Shown in pieces: positions 22,352-30,529 of a stretch of DNA of 32,460 bases. The stretch is from CAYOEZ01 sp964402955 (GTDB lineage: Bacteria; Chloroflexota; DTOL01; DAOUCN01). The first letter of the stretch is position 1, and the number at the start of each line of letters is the position of its first letter. The translations under genes were made by a program, and so were the position numbers. The notes under the pieces are model-generated. The model saw only the letters and a list, made by a program, of their open reading frames with translations, was not told where the DNA came from and ran no database searches. The DNA is taken from positions 1 to 32,460 of the forward strand of contig CAYOEZ010000024.1 in the NCBI GenBank assembly GCA_964402955.1, written 5' to 3'.

Positions 22352-24625
22352 TCAGCGCAGCAGCCAGCGTCCGGCGAGCGCCAGCAAGCGATGGAGCAGG
22401 GGCACATCCTGCGCGTCGAAGTAGCTCAAGTCGTACTCGTTCTCAGCCAGGACACCTTTCCCCTGGCGCAACTCCGCTCTTAACAGCCACGGCCGCTTCT
22501 GCTCAGGCAGGCGAAGCTTGACCATGCCAACGCAATCGCTGCTATCTGCGCGCATGCGCACGGCCTGCACATGGACGTCTGCGCCATTCAGTGTGAGGTG
22601 GAGGGTGAGCGCGGCGTCTACGGGCGGACATGCCCCGTCGCACACAACCCACAGCTTGAGATCGACGACGTCGCCCGGCCGGTATCGCCTGAAGGGATAC
22701 TCGACACTGACCAGGAGCGGATTGAACACGCGCTGCAGCATGTGGTAGGCCAGCTTGGGCCTGCGGTCATGTCCAATCAGACTCCAACAGATGGATGGCC
22801 AGGGCTCGTTGAGCTGCCAGACCATGACGCCGCCGGTCTCGGACTTGCGCCTGCGCACGTGCTCGACCATGATCTGAACGGCGCGTGCCTGGGCAAGCTG
22901 GCTGCCGCGCACAAAATCGGGCAGCGCTGAGGTCGGAGCAAACGTGGCGGCGTAGCGGCGCAACTTGTTCAACTCGGCGTTGTGGTAGAGCCAGGCCGGG
23001 CCGGGCGGCCACAGATCATCGGAAGGCAGGAAGGCCTCAAGCGACTCCAGGCCGGGGAGGGACTGCACGCCAAACTCGCTCACCACGGGGCTGGTAGCCT
23101 TGACATAAGCAGACAGCGGGGCAAGATGATGCCAAACTGTCCAGTCGTGGCTGTCGCCACGCGCTGGGGAAGCGGGCAGGAACGGCCGCGAGCCATCGTT
23201 CTCATTGACGACGCGCTGCAGGCGTTGCACAAGCGGCTTGTTCTTGGCGGGGCCGAACTCATTGCCGCCGCACCACAGCACGACGGAGGGGTGGTTGCGC
23301 AAGTCGCGCACGATGCTGGTTGCCTCTTGCTCGGCTTGCGCAAGAAACCTGTCATCCGTCGGGTAGCGCGCCAGATTGGGGCAGGCAAAGGGAAACTCCT
23401 GCCAGACGAGCAGCCCGGCGCGGTCACACTGGTCGTAGAAAGCCCTCTTCTCGCGCAGGCCGCCGCCCCAGACACGCAGCGTGTTGGCATTGGCGGCGTG
23501 AGCCATGCCGAGCAGGGTCGCGTAGTCCTCTGCTCGCACACAACCGGGCAAGATACTGGCCGGAACCCAGTTGACCCCGCGCAGGAACTCCCTGTTGCCG
23601 TTGACGCGTAACGTCCAGCCCACATCCGGGCCAGTGAGCGGCTCCAACTCAACCGTGCGAATACCGAAGGTTGCGGCGGCTGAGGATCGTGCGCCAACGG
23701 CCGGCTGAACGGAGACGGTGAGATCATACAGACTTGGTTCGCCGCGATCCCAGGGCTGCCAGATGCGCGGAGAAGGCAGCGACAGAGTGATCGTTCTGGT
23801 CTGGGCGCCCTGCGCCAGGTCCAGCGGCTCTGTGTACTTTTGTGTCACCCCGTCGAAGTTGGCGGCCTGCACGGTGACGACGGCTTCAGCGGGGCAGGCG
23901 AATGAGGAATCGAGAAGCAGGCTCAGTTCGACGTCCGCGGCGCTGCTGCCGCGCAGGGTTGCTTTGACGCTGATGTCGGAGATGAAAACTGGCCCCGAAA
24001 CAACGATCTCGGCGTCATCCCAAATGCCGATGGTGGGCAGCTTCGGCGCGAAGTCCCAGCCGAAGCTCATCTGGCACTTGGTGGTCTGAATGCGGGCGGG
24101 AAACATGTCGGCGTCGCCACTGATCAGGCGCAGGACCGGTTCGGCCAGACGCTCAGCGAGGCTCAGTCTGCGCGCGGGCAGGGCGTGTGCGCCCCACAGG
24201 CGCACTGCGAGGTCGAGATTCCCGTCGCTGTCGCGCAGAAGGCGGGTGACCTCATACACCTGTGGCGAGAACATGCCCTCGTGCTGGCCAAGCAGAACGC
24301 CATTGGCGTAGACTGCCGAGTAGTAGTCGACGCCGTGCATGACCAGGTGCGCCCGCTGTCCCCCGGCGCGCGGCACATGGACAGTAGAGCGGTACCACCA
24401 ATCGTTGTGCTCCACCCATCTGCCTGTTTCGTTCTGGCAGCCGACTGTGGGATCAGGTATGCGCCCGGCGGCGAGCAGGTCGCTTTCCAGATTGCCGGGC
24501 ACGGCGGCAGGCAGCCATTCTTGAACAACGTTCAGGTCACTGCTGTGCCACAGGGGAGTAGGCGGCACACTGCCGAACTGCCAATCTGTGCCGGCCAGGT
24601 CTATTGCAGCGGGCCAAGTCGTCAT
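22352..24625 (-). CDS. Beta-mannosidase, GH family 2
   Basis: A 757-residue GH2 enzyme. The order is a sugar-binding jelly-roll (about 8-180), an Ig-like domain (about 210-325), the TIM barrel (about 330-640) and a C-terminal beta domain. Acid/base Glu456 is in WCGGNEFG and nucleophile Glu517 in VSEFGVQS; WVPASILPG and RVWGGG are typical of beta-mannosidases rather than beta-galactosidases. No signal peptide is visible, so it may act on imported oligosaccharides. I place the start at ATG 24625 because GGAG lies 6 nt upstream and the promoter at 24658-24686 starts transcription near 24651, which excludes the ATG at 24655. Substrate specificity is inferred from family resemblance. Confidence 0.92.
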   Translation of the reverse strand: MTTWPAAIDLAGTDWQFGSVPPTPLWHSSDLNVVQEWLPAAVPGNLESDLLAAGRIPDPTVGCQNETGRWVEHNDWWYRSTVHVPRAGGQRAHLVMHGVDYYSAVYANGVLLGQHEGMFSPQVYEVTRLLRDSDGNLDLAVRLWGAHALPARRLSLAERLAEPVLRLISGDADMFPARIQTTKCQMSFGWDFAPKLPTIGIWDDAEIVVSGPVFISDISVKATLRGSSAADVELSLLLDSSFACPAEAVVTVQAANFDGVTQKYTEPLDLAQGAQTRTITLSLPSPRIWQPWDRGEPSLYDLTVSVQPAVGARSSAAATFGIRTVELEPLTGPDVGWTLRVNGNREFLRGVNWVPASILPGCVRAEDYATLLGMAHAANANTLRVWGGGLREKRAFYDQCDRAGLLVWQEFPFACPNLARYPTDDRFLAQAEQEATSIVRDLRNHPSVVLWCGGNEFGPAKNKPLVQRLQRVVNENDGSRPFLPASPARGDSHDWTVWHHLAPLSAYVKATSPVVSEFGVQSLPGLESLEAFLPSDDLWPPGPAWLYHNAELNKLRRYAATFAPTSALPDFVRGSQLAQARAVQIMVEHVRRRKSETGGVMVWQLNEPWPSICWSLIGHDRRPKLAYHMLQRVFNPLLVSVEYPFRRYRPGDVVDLKLWVVCDGACPPVDAALTLHLTLNGADVHVQAVRMRADSSDCVGMVKLRLPEQKRPWLLRAELRQGKGVLAENEYDLSYFDAQDVPLLHRLLALAGRWLLR

Positions 24626-24657
24626 CTTCTTCTCCGTCATCATGCCTGTGTGCACTA

Positions 24658-24686
24658 ATTGTACGGCATGGCCTGCGCCGGGTCAA
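24658..24686 (-). promoter_or_regulatory. Promoter of the beta-mannosidase gene
   Basis: Read on the minus strand, -35 TTGACC (24686-24681), a 17-base spacer and -10 TACAAT (24663-24658). Initiation near 24651 gives a leader of about 26 nt with the ribosome site GGAG (24635-24632), which fixes the start codon. Confidence 0.8.
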
Positions 24687-24729
24687 GCTCTGAACATCTG
24701 TTCACAGGTGTCCTGTGATAGGCGCCGGT

Positions 24730-24807
24730 GCCGTAGGGGCGCTGCTTGCTGCGCCAGACCCGCGCAATTGAGAAAACACAGGGCGCAGCAAGCAGCGCCC
24801 CTACGGC
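24730..24807. repeat. 26-bp perfect palindrome between divergent promoters
   Basis: Arms 24730-24755 and 24782-24807 are perfectly complementary around a 26-nt loop. Each arm also holds a smaller inverted repeat (GGCGC...GCGCC). It lies between the beta-mannosidase promoter and the M23 gene promoter and contains no gene. The size and lack of a T-tract argue against a simple terminator. It resembles a non-autonomous dispersed repeat. Confidence 0.8.
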
Positions 24808-24845
24808 CACGCCATAACGGTGAGCAGTTACAGTTCTCGTTCGGA

Positions 24846-24874
24846 TTGACAAGGAGAGCCTCCTGGGCTATACT
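24846..24874 (+). promoter_or_regulatory. Promoter of the M23 peptidase gene, probably leaderless
   Basis: A consensus -35 TTGACA (24846-24851), a 17-base spacer and -10 TATACT (24869-24874). Initiation is expected near 24880-24882, right at the ATG (24883), so the mRNA would have almost no leader. AAGGAG (24851-24856) lies inside the promoter and is too far from the ATG to be a ribosome site. Confidence 0.8.
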
Positions 24875-24882
24875 GATCGCCA

Positions 24883-26616
24883 ATGAAACGAGAACAGGTT
24901 GTGCGCATTGGCATTCTTGCAGCGGCTGGACTGGCTGCATGTCTTGGCGCGCTTCTCCTGCTGGTCGCGGCAATGCGCCTGTCCGACATGTCGGCGAGCG
25001 ATCCGGCCATTGTCCTGTATCTTGTCTTCGGCGACTGGCATCTGCGCGCCTCTCTGACGGTCATCGGGGCGGCTCTTCTGGCAGCCGGCCTCGCCTTTGG
25101 CCTGCTGACCCGCGATGCTTTCGTCGCCAGGACTACAGCGCTGCGGGCCGCCGTGCTTGGGATCGTTGTCGCAGGCGGCGTGGTTGGCGGGGTAACGCTG
25201 GGCTGGCTGGCGACCACGCCAGACTGGCAAGGCCAGGTCGCTGCCACGCGCGGCTGGCTGACGGACAGGACGCCGCCTGAGATCACTCTCAACGCGCCGT
25301 CAGCCCCGGTACGCGGGACGGCAACGATCAATATCACAATCAGCGATGACAGCGCGACCAATATGACGCTGGTTACTCTCGACGGCCAGCCCATTGCCGC
25401 CGCTGTGCCGTTGACGATTGACGCCTCTACATTGGCCGATGGTGCGCACACGGTGGCGGTGGAGGCGACTGATGACTCCCGCCAGCGCAATCGAGCGCAG
25501 GCAAGCGTCATTTTCCGCAGTGAGACGCAGTGGTGGATGAGCGACGTGACGCCGCCCGCTATCACGCTCACGGTTCCACTCACGACTGTCACAGGCGTGG
25601 CGGCCTTGACTCTGGCGACGTCCGACCAGGGCGAACATCACGTCACGCGCTTCACGCTCGATGGAATGGCGCTGCCAGTGGCGCCGCTCGTCAATGTCGA
25701 TACGCGCAACCTGCCCGACGGGGAGCACACGATCGTTGTAGGGGCGGAGGGTGAGTCTCGCCGGCAAAACAAGGGTAAGACGACGGCGGTCTTCCGCAGC
25801 GATAACAATCCTCCGTCTGGGCCCGTGCGTATGGACCCGCCGGTCGCGACTCAAGGGCATTCCCAGTTCATCTATTTGACTGTCAACGAGCCTGTGCCCG
25901 GCATAACAGCAACCCTTGGCGGCCAGGCGCTGACATTGGTGCGCGGCGCCGACTCGTACTGGACTGTGCGCGGCTTTGAGGCAGACGCCAAGACCGGGTC
26001 ATCTCTCCTTTCTGTGCGCGCAATCGACGCTGTGGGCAACGCGACACAGGTCACGGCAACACAGGTGATCACACGCTTCGTCTTCCCTGACGAGTTCATC
26101 ACCGGTGATAATGTGGATTTGCCCCCCGACAAGGCTGCTCTGCTCGCATCCGGCCCGGCTGAGACGATCTACCTGGATAGCGTAATCGCTCCTGTGACGC
26201 CTGAGCAGCTCTGGCAAGGCCAATTCCTTGTACCGATTCGGGGTACCCAAACGTCACCCTTTGCCATTCTGCGCTATTACAACGGTCAGCCGTCAGACAG
26301 CCGGCACGGTGGAATTGACATCGCGGCTGATCAGGGTACGCCGGCGCCTGCCTCCAATCGGGGGCGCGTTGTTCTGGCCGAGGGACTGAAGGTGCGCGGG
26401 CATTCTGTTTGTCTGGATCACGGTCTGGGCGTCTATACGTGCTACTATCATCTATCCCAGATCAAGGTGCAGAAGGGCCAGATGGTTGAGAAGGGCCAGA
26501 TTATCGGGCTGGTCGGCAGTGAGGGTGTTTCGACAGGTCCTCATTTACATTGGGAGATGCGTGTGACCGGCAAGGCAGTTGACCCCTGGCCGTGGACGCA
26601 GCGCTCATACCCGTAG
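24883..26616 (+). CDS. Membrane protein with Ig-like repeats and M23 peptidase domain
   Basis: A 577-residue protein. Three hydrophobic segments (7-31, 57-76, 88-110) anchor it. Two tandem Ig-like repeats follow (about 128-212 and 221-306), each opening TPPxITL and ending in a DGxHT strand and a VxFRS turn. A third, more divergent repeat spans about 315-400. The C-terminal LytM/M23 domain (450-577) keeps the zinc ligands: His475 and Asp479 in RHGGIDIA, and His556 in GPHLHWEM, with catalytic His523 (YYHL) and His554 present. M23 enzymes usually cut peptidoglycan cross-bridges, so this is probably an active cell-wall hydrolase held away from the membrane by the repeats. The start sits right at the predicted transcription start. 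Confidence 0.9.
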   Translation: MKREQVVRIGILAAAGLAACLGALLLLVAAMRLSDMSASDPAIVLYLVFGDWHLRASLTVIGAALLAAGLAFGLLTRDAFVARTTALRAAVLGIVVAGGVVGGVTLGWLATTPDWQGQVAATRGWLTDRTPPEITLNAPSAPVRGTATINITISDDSATNMTLVTLDGQPIAAAVPLTIDASTLADGAHTVAVEATDDSRQRNRAQASVIFRSETQWWMSDVTPPAITLTVPLTTVTGVAALTLATSDQGEHHVTRFTLDGMALPVAPLVNVDTRNLPDGEHTIVVGAEGESRRQNKGKTTAVFRSDNNPPSGPVRMDPPVATQGHSQFIYLTVNEPVPGITATLGGQALTLVRGADSYWTVRGFEADAKTGSSLLSVRAIDAVGNATQVTATQVITRFVFPDEFITGDNVDLPPDKAALLASGPAETIYLDSVIAPVTPEQLWQGQFLVPIRGTQTSPFAILRYYNGQPSDSRHGGIDIAADQGTPAPASNRGRVVLAEGLKVRGHSVCLDHGLGVYTCYYHLSQIKVQKGQMVEKGQIIGLVGSEGVSTGPHLHWEMRVTGKAVDPWPWTQRSYP

Positions 26617-26670
26617 CGGCAATCCGCAGCGGCCAGCGTTGACGTGCCGCGCGTTTCAGTGGAGAGAACA

Positions 26671-27519
26671 ATGCGTACTGCTCGTGTGTTGTTGGTGCTG
26701 CTCGTGCTACTGGTGACTGCCTGCAACCCGCTGGGCCCCGCGCCCACGCCGACGCTGGTGCCGTTCCAGCTATCCGACCAGGGCATGCAGAAGGCTGCGG
26801 ATGCTGCGGTAGTCGACTATGCTCAGCGCTTGAGCTATTCTTACCGCAACCCAAGCTACACCTTGATTGACACGAGCGCAAACAAGGTTACCGTTCACGT
26901 CACCGTGAGTTTTCAGACGCGCAAGGACTTCCCCTGGGAAGACTACGATGCGATGATTGTTCTGAACCGGTCGGGGGCCGCGTGGCAGTTCGAGCCGATT
27001 CAGGCGACGAGCAAGCTGGACTGGGCGATGACGCCGCAGCGCGGGCCGGTCACGCTCAAGAGCGCAGCGGGCTTCACGGTCGTCGTTCCTGCGGGCTGGG
27101 CGGGGTACGTAGCGCCACAGAATGAGCTTAAGGCGGCCAGCGTGTGCGGCATTGGCGCCGATCCGGTGTTGGGCGTGCCCGTACTGGCTGTTATGCCCGT
27201 CGGCTACTCGCTCGATAACGTGCCCATCATCTTGCGCGGCTTCCAGCAATGCCCGCGTGCCTCGTCGTTGAGTTTTATTCGCCAACGCATCGAGGCCATC
27301 CGCAGCAGCGACAAGAATATCAGCTTCAGCCGCATCGAAATGACAACCATTGGCGGCGTGCCGGCTCTGGCAGCGGAGATGTCGGATGCCAACGGCACCC
27401 GAGCGTATGATTACTACGTGGTCCATCGCGAGCGCCAGCTAGAGTTCGTCATTCAGGCGCACGCCGGTCTGGATGTGACTCAGCTTCTCGCTGTGCTGAA
27501 TGGAATGGTGTTCAACTAG
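26671..27519 (+). CDS. Putative lipoprotein of unknown function
   Basis: A 282-residue protein with no family I recognise. ATG 26671 follows GGAGAG (26661-26666); the frame is open from 26644 but that start has no ribosome site. Residues 1-18 form a signal peptide ending in a lipobox (LVTAC, Cys18), followed by a short Pro/Thr stretch (PAPTPTL). The rest looks like a mixed alpha/beta fold: about 30-110 resembles a small cystatin/NTF2-like domain (YAQRLSYSYRNPSY, then strands), and about 125-280 contains GFTVVVPAGWAGYV, like the PsbP/LpqN-type domains found in lipoproteins. These resemblances are weak. It lies between the M23 peptidase and the polyprenyl synthase, 54 nt after the former. Confidence 0.7.
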   Translation: MRTARVLLVLLVLLVTACNPLGPAPTPTLVPFQLSDQGMQKAADAAVVDYAQRLSYSYRNPSYTLIDTSANKVTVHVTVSFQTRKDFPWEDYDAMIVLNRSGAAWQFEPIQATSKLDWAMTPQRGPVTLKSAAGFTVVVPAGWAGYVAPQNELKAASVCGIGADPVLGVPVLAVMPVGYSLDNVPIILRGFQQCPRASSLSFIRQRIEAIRSSDKNISFSRIEMTTIGGVPALAAEMSDANGTRAYDYYVVHRERQLEFVIQAHAGLDVTQLLAVLNGMVFN

Positions 27520-27573
27520 CCGGTCTTTCACGGCAGCGTGGCGCGGTGCTTTGGGGTCTTATCACAACAGGGG

Positions 27574-28668
27574 ATGTCAGCGGTGGATATTGCAAGGTAC
27601 CTGGATCATGAACGGCGGCGGGTCAATACCGCCCTGGAGCGCTTTTTTGTGGCCGAGCGTCCGCTGGCAGATGATGTCCATCCGCTAGCGCGTGAGGTCC
27701 TCGATGTCGTCGCCGAATTCACGATGGGTCCTGGCAAGCGTTTGCGGCCTGTGCTGATGATCACAGGCTATCGGGCAGCGGGCGGAACTGACGAGGATGC
27801 CATACTCGCGGCCTCGTGCTCTCTGGAATTGACGCAGTCGATGCTGCTCATCCACGATGACATCATGGATAAAAGCGATCTGCGGCGCGGCCGCCCGGCC
27901 GTTCACGCTGCCTTCGCGCAGCGCTATGGGGGCGATGTTGCGACAGGGCGCGAACACGCAACGGACCCAGCTCACTTTGGCGTCGCACTTGCCATCGCAG
28001 CGGGCGACCTGGCCGGCCAACTGGCGTTGCGTTGTCTCGGCGGCGCAGGGTTTGCCGCTGGCCTCTTGCAGAATGCGCTCGACGTTTACACCGCTATGAC
28101 CAGGGACGTATGCTATGGTCAGGTGCTCGACATGCACGCGGGCGACCGCTACATGCACCTGACCGAGCACGATATCCTGACCATTCATCGTTACAAGACG
28201 GCGCGCTATACCACGCAAGGCCCTCTGCAGATGGGCGCTGTGTTGGCCGGCGCCGGGGACGACGCTCAAGCTGTTCTGTCTACCTACGCGCTACCGCTCG
28301 GGCAGGCCTTTCAGCTTCAGGATGATCTCCTGGGAGTGTTTGGCAAGGAAGCAGAGACCGGCAAGTCGACGGATGCTGACCTGAAGCAGGGAAAGCGCAC
28401 GCTGCTCGTTCTGAAGGCGTTGGAATGGGGATCGGCGGCGCAGCGGGTGGCGCTGGAGACTGCGTTGGGCAACCCGGCAGCCAGCGATGAGCAGATTGCT
28501 GCCGCGCGCCAGGCTCTTGAAGAGAGCGGCGCACGTCGCTACTGCCAGCTGCGTGCTGTCGTGCTGGCCAATGAGGCGCGCAGTGCATTGCTCGGATGCG
28601 GGCTGAAGACCGACTGCCAGGAGTTTCTACTGGGGCTAATTGACTTCGTTGTTGAGCGTGTACGCTGA
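27574..28668 (+). CDS. Polyprenyl diphosphate synthase (GGPP synthase type)
   Basis: A 364-residue trans-isoprenyl diphosphate synthase that adds isopentenyl diphosphate units to an allylic primer. The first Asp-rich motif is LLIHDDIMDKSDLRRGRP, and the second is FQLQDDLLGVFG. GPGKRLRP is the substrate-binding region. The residues before the first motif (SLELTQSML) hint at a GGPP or longer product, but length is not decided. The start is uncertain: ATG 27574 is used, GTG 27583 has the better-spaced AGGGGA, and GTG 27538 gives a longer protein. It ends 33 nt inside the 3' end of the opposite miaA gene. Products could feed carotenoids, quinone tails or glycan carriers. Confidence 0.9.
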   Translation: MSAVDIARYLDHERRRVNTALERFFVAERPLADDVHPLAREVLDVVAEFTMGPGKRLRPVLMITGYRAAGGTDEDAILAASCSLELTQSMLLIHDDIMDKSDLRRGRPAVHAAFAQRYGGDVATGREHATDPAHFGVALAIAAGDLAGQLALRCLGGAGFAAGLLQNALDVYTAMTRDVCYGQVLDMHAGDRYMHLTEHDILTIHRYKTARYTTQGPLQMGAVLAGAGDDAQAVLSTYALPLGQAFQLQDDLLGVFGKEAETGKSTDADLKQGKRTLLVLKALEWGSAAQRVALETALGNPAASDEQIAAARQALEESGARRYCQLRAVVLANEARSALLGCGLKTDCQEFLLGLIDFVVERVR

Positions 28669-29601
28669 CGTCAGGCCGCTCGCCAGCAGGAGTGTCCGGG
28701 CTGTCTGCAGTGCAGCGGGAGCGTCCATATCGACCCAGTGGATGTTCGGGTCACTGAGGTGGAACCACTGGTACTGGCGGCGCACAAAGCGGCGTGTCTT
28801 GAGTATGATCAGGGCGCGAGCACCCGCCAGGTCAATCTCACCCCGCAGGTACATCCCGATTTCGCGATATCCGATGCCGGATAGCGCCGGCAGGTCATAG
28901 CCGAAGCCTGCTTCGACAAGTGCTCGGACCTCGTCCACCAACCCCGCACTTAGCATGTCGTCTACCCGCTGTGCAATCGCCTGCTCCAGACTCTCCATAC
29001 TGCGCGTCAATCCGATCATGACGATGCGATATGGCGGCGGAGTTCGCTTCTGCAACTCAGAGATGGGAACGCCAAGCTGCCGGTAGACCTCCAGCGCGCG
29101 GATGACGCGGCGCACGTTGGTCGGCTCGATATGGCGAGCAGCGACCGGATCGACGCGGCTGAGCTCGGCGTACAGATGTTCAGTTCCCTTCTGCTCCGCT
29201 TCCGTGTGCAGCGCCTGACGCAATTCAGGGTCAGGCTCCATCTGCGGGATTCTGAAACCATCCACGACACACTTGACGTAGAGCCCGCTGCCGCCGACCA
29301 GGAAGGGGACACGGCCGCGCCTTGTAATGTCAGCGATGGCGCGGTAGGCGTGGTCCTGGAATTGGGCGAGGGTGAATGTTTCGTTGGGGTCGATGAGGTC
29401 GAGGAGATGGTGTGGAACCGCAGCTTGCTGCGCCGGCGTCGGCTTGGCGGTGCCGATATTCATCCGGCGGTACTGGGTACGCGAATCAGCGCAGACGATC
29501 TCGCCGCCGAATTCCGTGGCAAGCATGATGGCCACACCGCTCTTTCCCACAGCCGTCGGGCCAACGATGGCAACAAGGGGCGGGAGCAGGCGCTCGCTCA
29601 T
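28636..29601 (-). CDS. miaA: tRNA dimethylallyltransferase
   Basis: A 321-residue enzyme that transfers a dimethylallyl group to A37 of tRNAs reading UNN codons. The P-loop is VGPTAVGKS, the substrate-binding ADSRTQYRRMNIGTAKPT follows, and FLVGGSGLYVKCVVDG is a family signature. The ATG at 29601 is chosen because it starts MSERLLPPLVAIVGPTAVGKS; the open frame continues upstream through the neighbouring gene. No good ribosome site is visible. The start lies 5 nt after the stop of the small membrane protein, so translation may be coupled. Its last 33 nt overlap the opposite polyprenyl synthase gene, itself an enzyme that uses the DMAPP pool. Confidence 0.94.
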   Translation of the reverse strand: MSERLLPPLVAIVGPTAVGKSGVAIMLATEFGGEIVCADSRTQYRRMNIGTAKPTPAQQAAVPHHLLDLIDPNETFTLAQFQDHAYRAIADITRRGRVPFLVGGSGLYVKCVVDGFRIPQMEPDPELRQALHTEAEQKGTEHLYAELSRVDPVAARHIEPTNVRRVIRALEVYRQLGVPISELQKRTPPPYRIVMIGLTRSMESLEQAIAQRVDDMLSAGLVDEVRALVEAGFGYDLPALSGIGYREIGMYLRGEIDLAGARALIILKTRRFVRRQYQWFHLSDPNIHWVDMDAPAALQTARTLLLASGLTSAYTLNNEVN

Positions 29602-29606
29602 GTCTG

Positions 29607-29882
29607 TCAACGGCGCGTGCGACCGGCGCTGCGGATGGAGATCAGCGCCAGCGAAATCGCTGCCAGTCCCAGGCACACGCCCAGGACCAGACCCGGCGAA
29701 AGCACTGCATCTCCGTACGTGAAGACAGATGCACCGCGCCGGCGCGCCCCCAGGCTGGATTTCAGGTCGGAGCGCAAATGCAGGCGAAAACCTGGCGACG
29801 GCGCGACCGGCCGCACGCTGCGCCTGATTTGCTTTGCCGTGTTGAGAAGGTCGAGCCAATCTGAGTCAGGTTCTGTGTTCAC
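29607..29882 (-). CDS. Small single-pass membrane protein, possible anti-sigma factor
   Basis: A 91-residue protein starting at GTG, whose codon overlaps the sigma factor stop (GTGA, 29879-29882). The N-terminal 60 residues are charged and probably cytoplasmic, with APSPGFRLHLRSDL in the middle; 62-82 is one membrane helix (PGLVLGVCLGLAAISLALIS) and the tail RSAGRTRR is basic. It lacks a zinc anti-sigma HxxxCxxC motif. The position and overlap suggest it controls the adjacent ECF sigma factor, but no direct homology was recognised. Confidence 0.68.
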   Translation of the reverse strand: MNTEPDSDWLDLLNTAKQIRRSVRPVAPSPGFRLHLRSDLKSSLGARRRGASVFTYGDAVLSPGLVLGVCLGLAAISLALISIRSAGRTRR

Positions 29883-30448
29883 GTTTGTTGCAACTCCCCT
29901 GGCTGAGCGGGGCTGAGTTGGTGTCGCATCGCGACGAGTGTACGATGCAAGAGAGCTTTGACAGCCCCTTCGCTCCGGCCCATAATGACGGCGATCTGCT
30001 GGGTTGAAAGCTCATCGACAAACTTCAGCACGAGCAGTTGCTGGCGTTCGGGCGGAAGAAGGCGTACCGCCTCCCACAGGCATTGTGACTCCTCCTTGCC
30101 TTCGGCGCGCTCGCTGAGACTGGAACCCGGGTCTGGCGTTTCGACGATCGCATCCAGAGAAAATGTCTGGCGGCGGCTTGAGTCGCGGTGCCAGTTGGCC
30201 ACCAGGTTGTGGGCAATGCGAAAGAGCCACGCTGAGAACGGAACGCCCCGGCTTGTGTAGCGGTTCAGGTGCGTTAAGGCCTGGTAAAACGTGCGCGCCG
30301 TGATATCCTCAGCATCCTGAGCGTGCCCGACGCGATAATAGGCATAGGCGTAAATCTGCGCCACGTAGCGTTCATAGAGCGGCTCGAACGCCGCCGAATT
30401 CTCTTGTGCTCGTTGGATCAGGGTCTCGTCGGGCTCAGGACTGGACAC
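29879..30448 (-). CDS. ECF-type RNA polymerase sigma factor
   Basis: A 189-residue sigma-70-family factor. The start is GTG at 30448, 6 nt after AGGAG. Region 2 (about 20-90) shows VGHAQDAEDITARTFYQAL and FSAWLFRIAHNLVANWHRD, which bind the -10 element and core polymerase. Region 4 (about 125-175) is the helix-turn-helix LLPPERQQLLVLKFVDELSTQQIAVIMGRSEGAVKALLHRTL. There is no region 1.1 or 3, as expected for ECF factors. It is followed by a small membrane protein overlapping by four bases. The targets are unknown. Confidence 0.92.
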   Translation of the reverse strand: MSSPEPDETLIQRAQENSAAFEPLYERYVAQIYAYAYYRVGHAQDAEDITARTFYQALTHLNRYTSRGVPFSAWLFRIAHNLVANWHRDSSRRQTFSLDAIVETPDPGSSLSERAEGKEESQCLWEAVRLLPPERQQLLVLKFVDELSTQQIAVIMGRSEGAVKALLHRTLVAMRHQLSPAQPGELQQT

Positions 30449-30529
30449 CAGAGACTCCTAACTGGGCCGCTGCGTTTCCCCTGACAACAGTGAAAACACC
30501 TCAGTCCCACAATAGTGACGTGCGCCGGA

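Noticed and set aside
29602..29859. N-terminal extension of miaA
   Set aside because: It overlaps the small membrane protein in another frame and MiaA homology begins at 29601.
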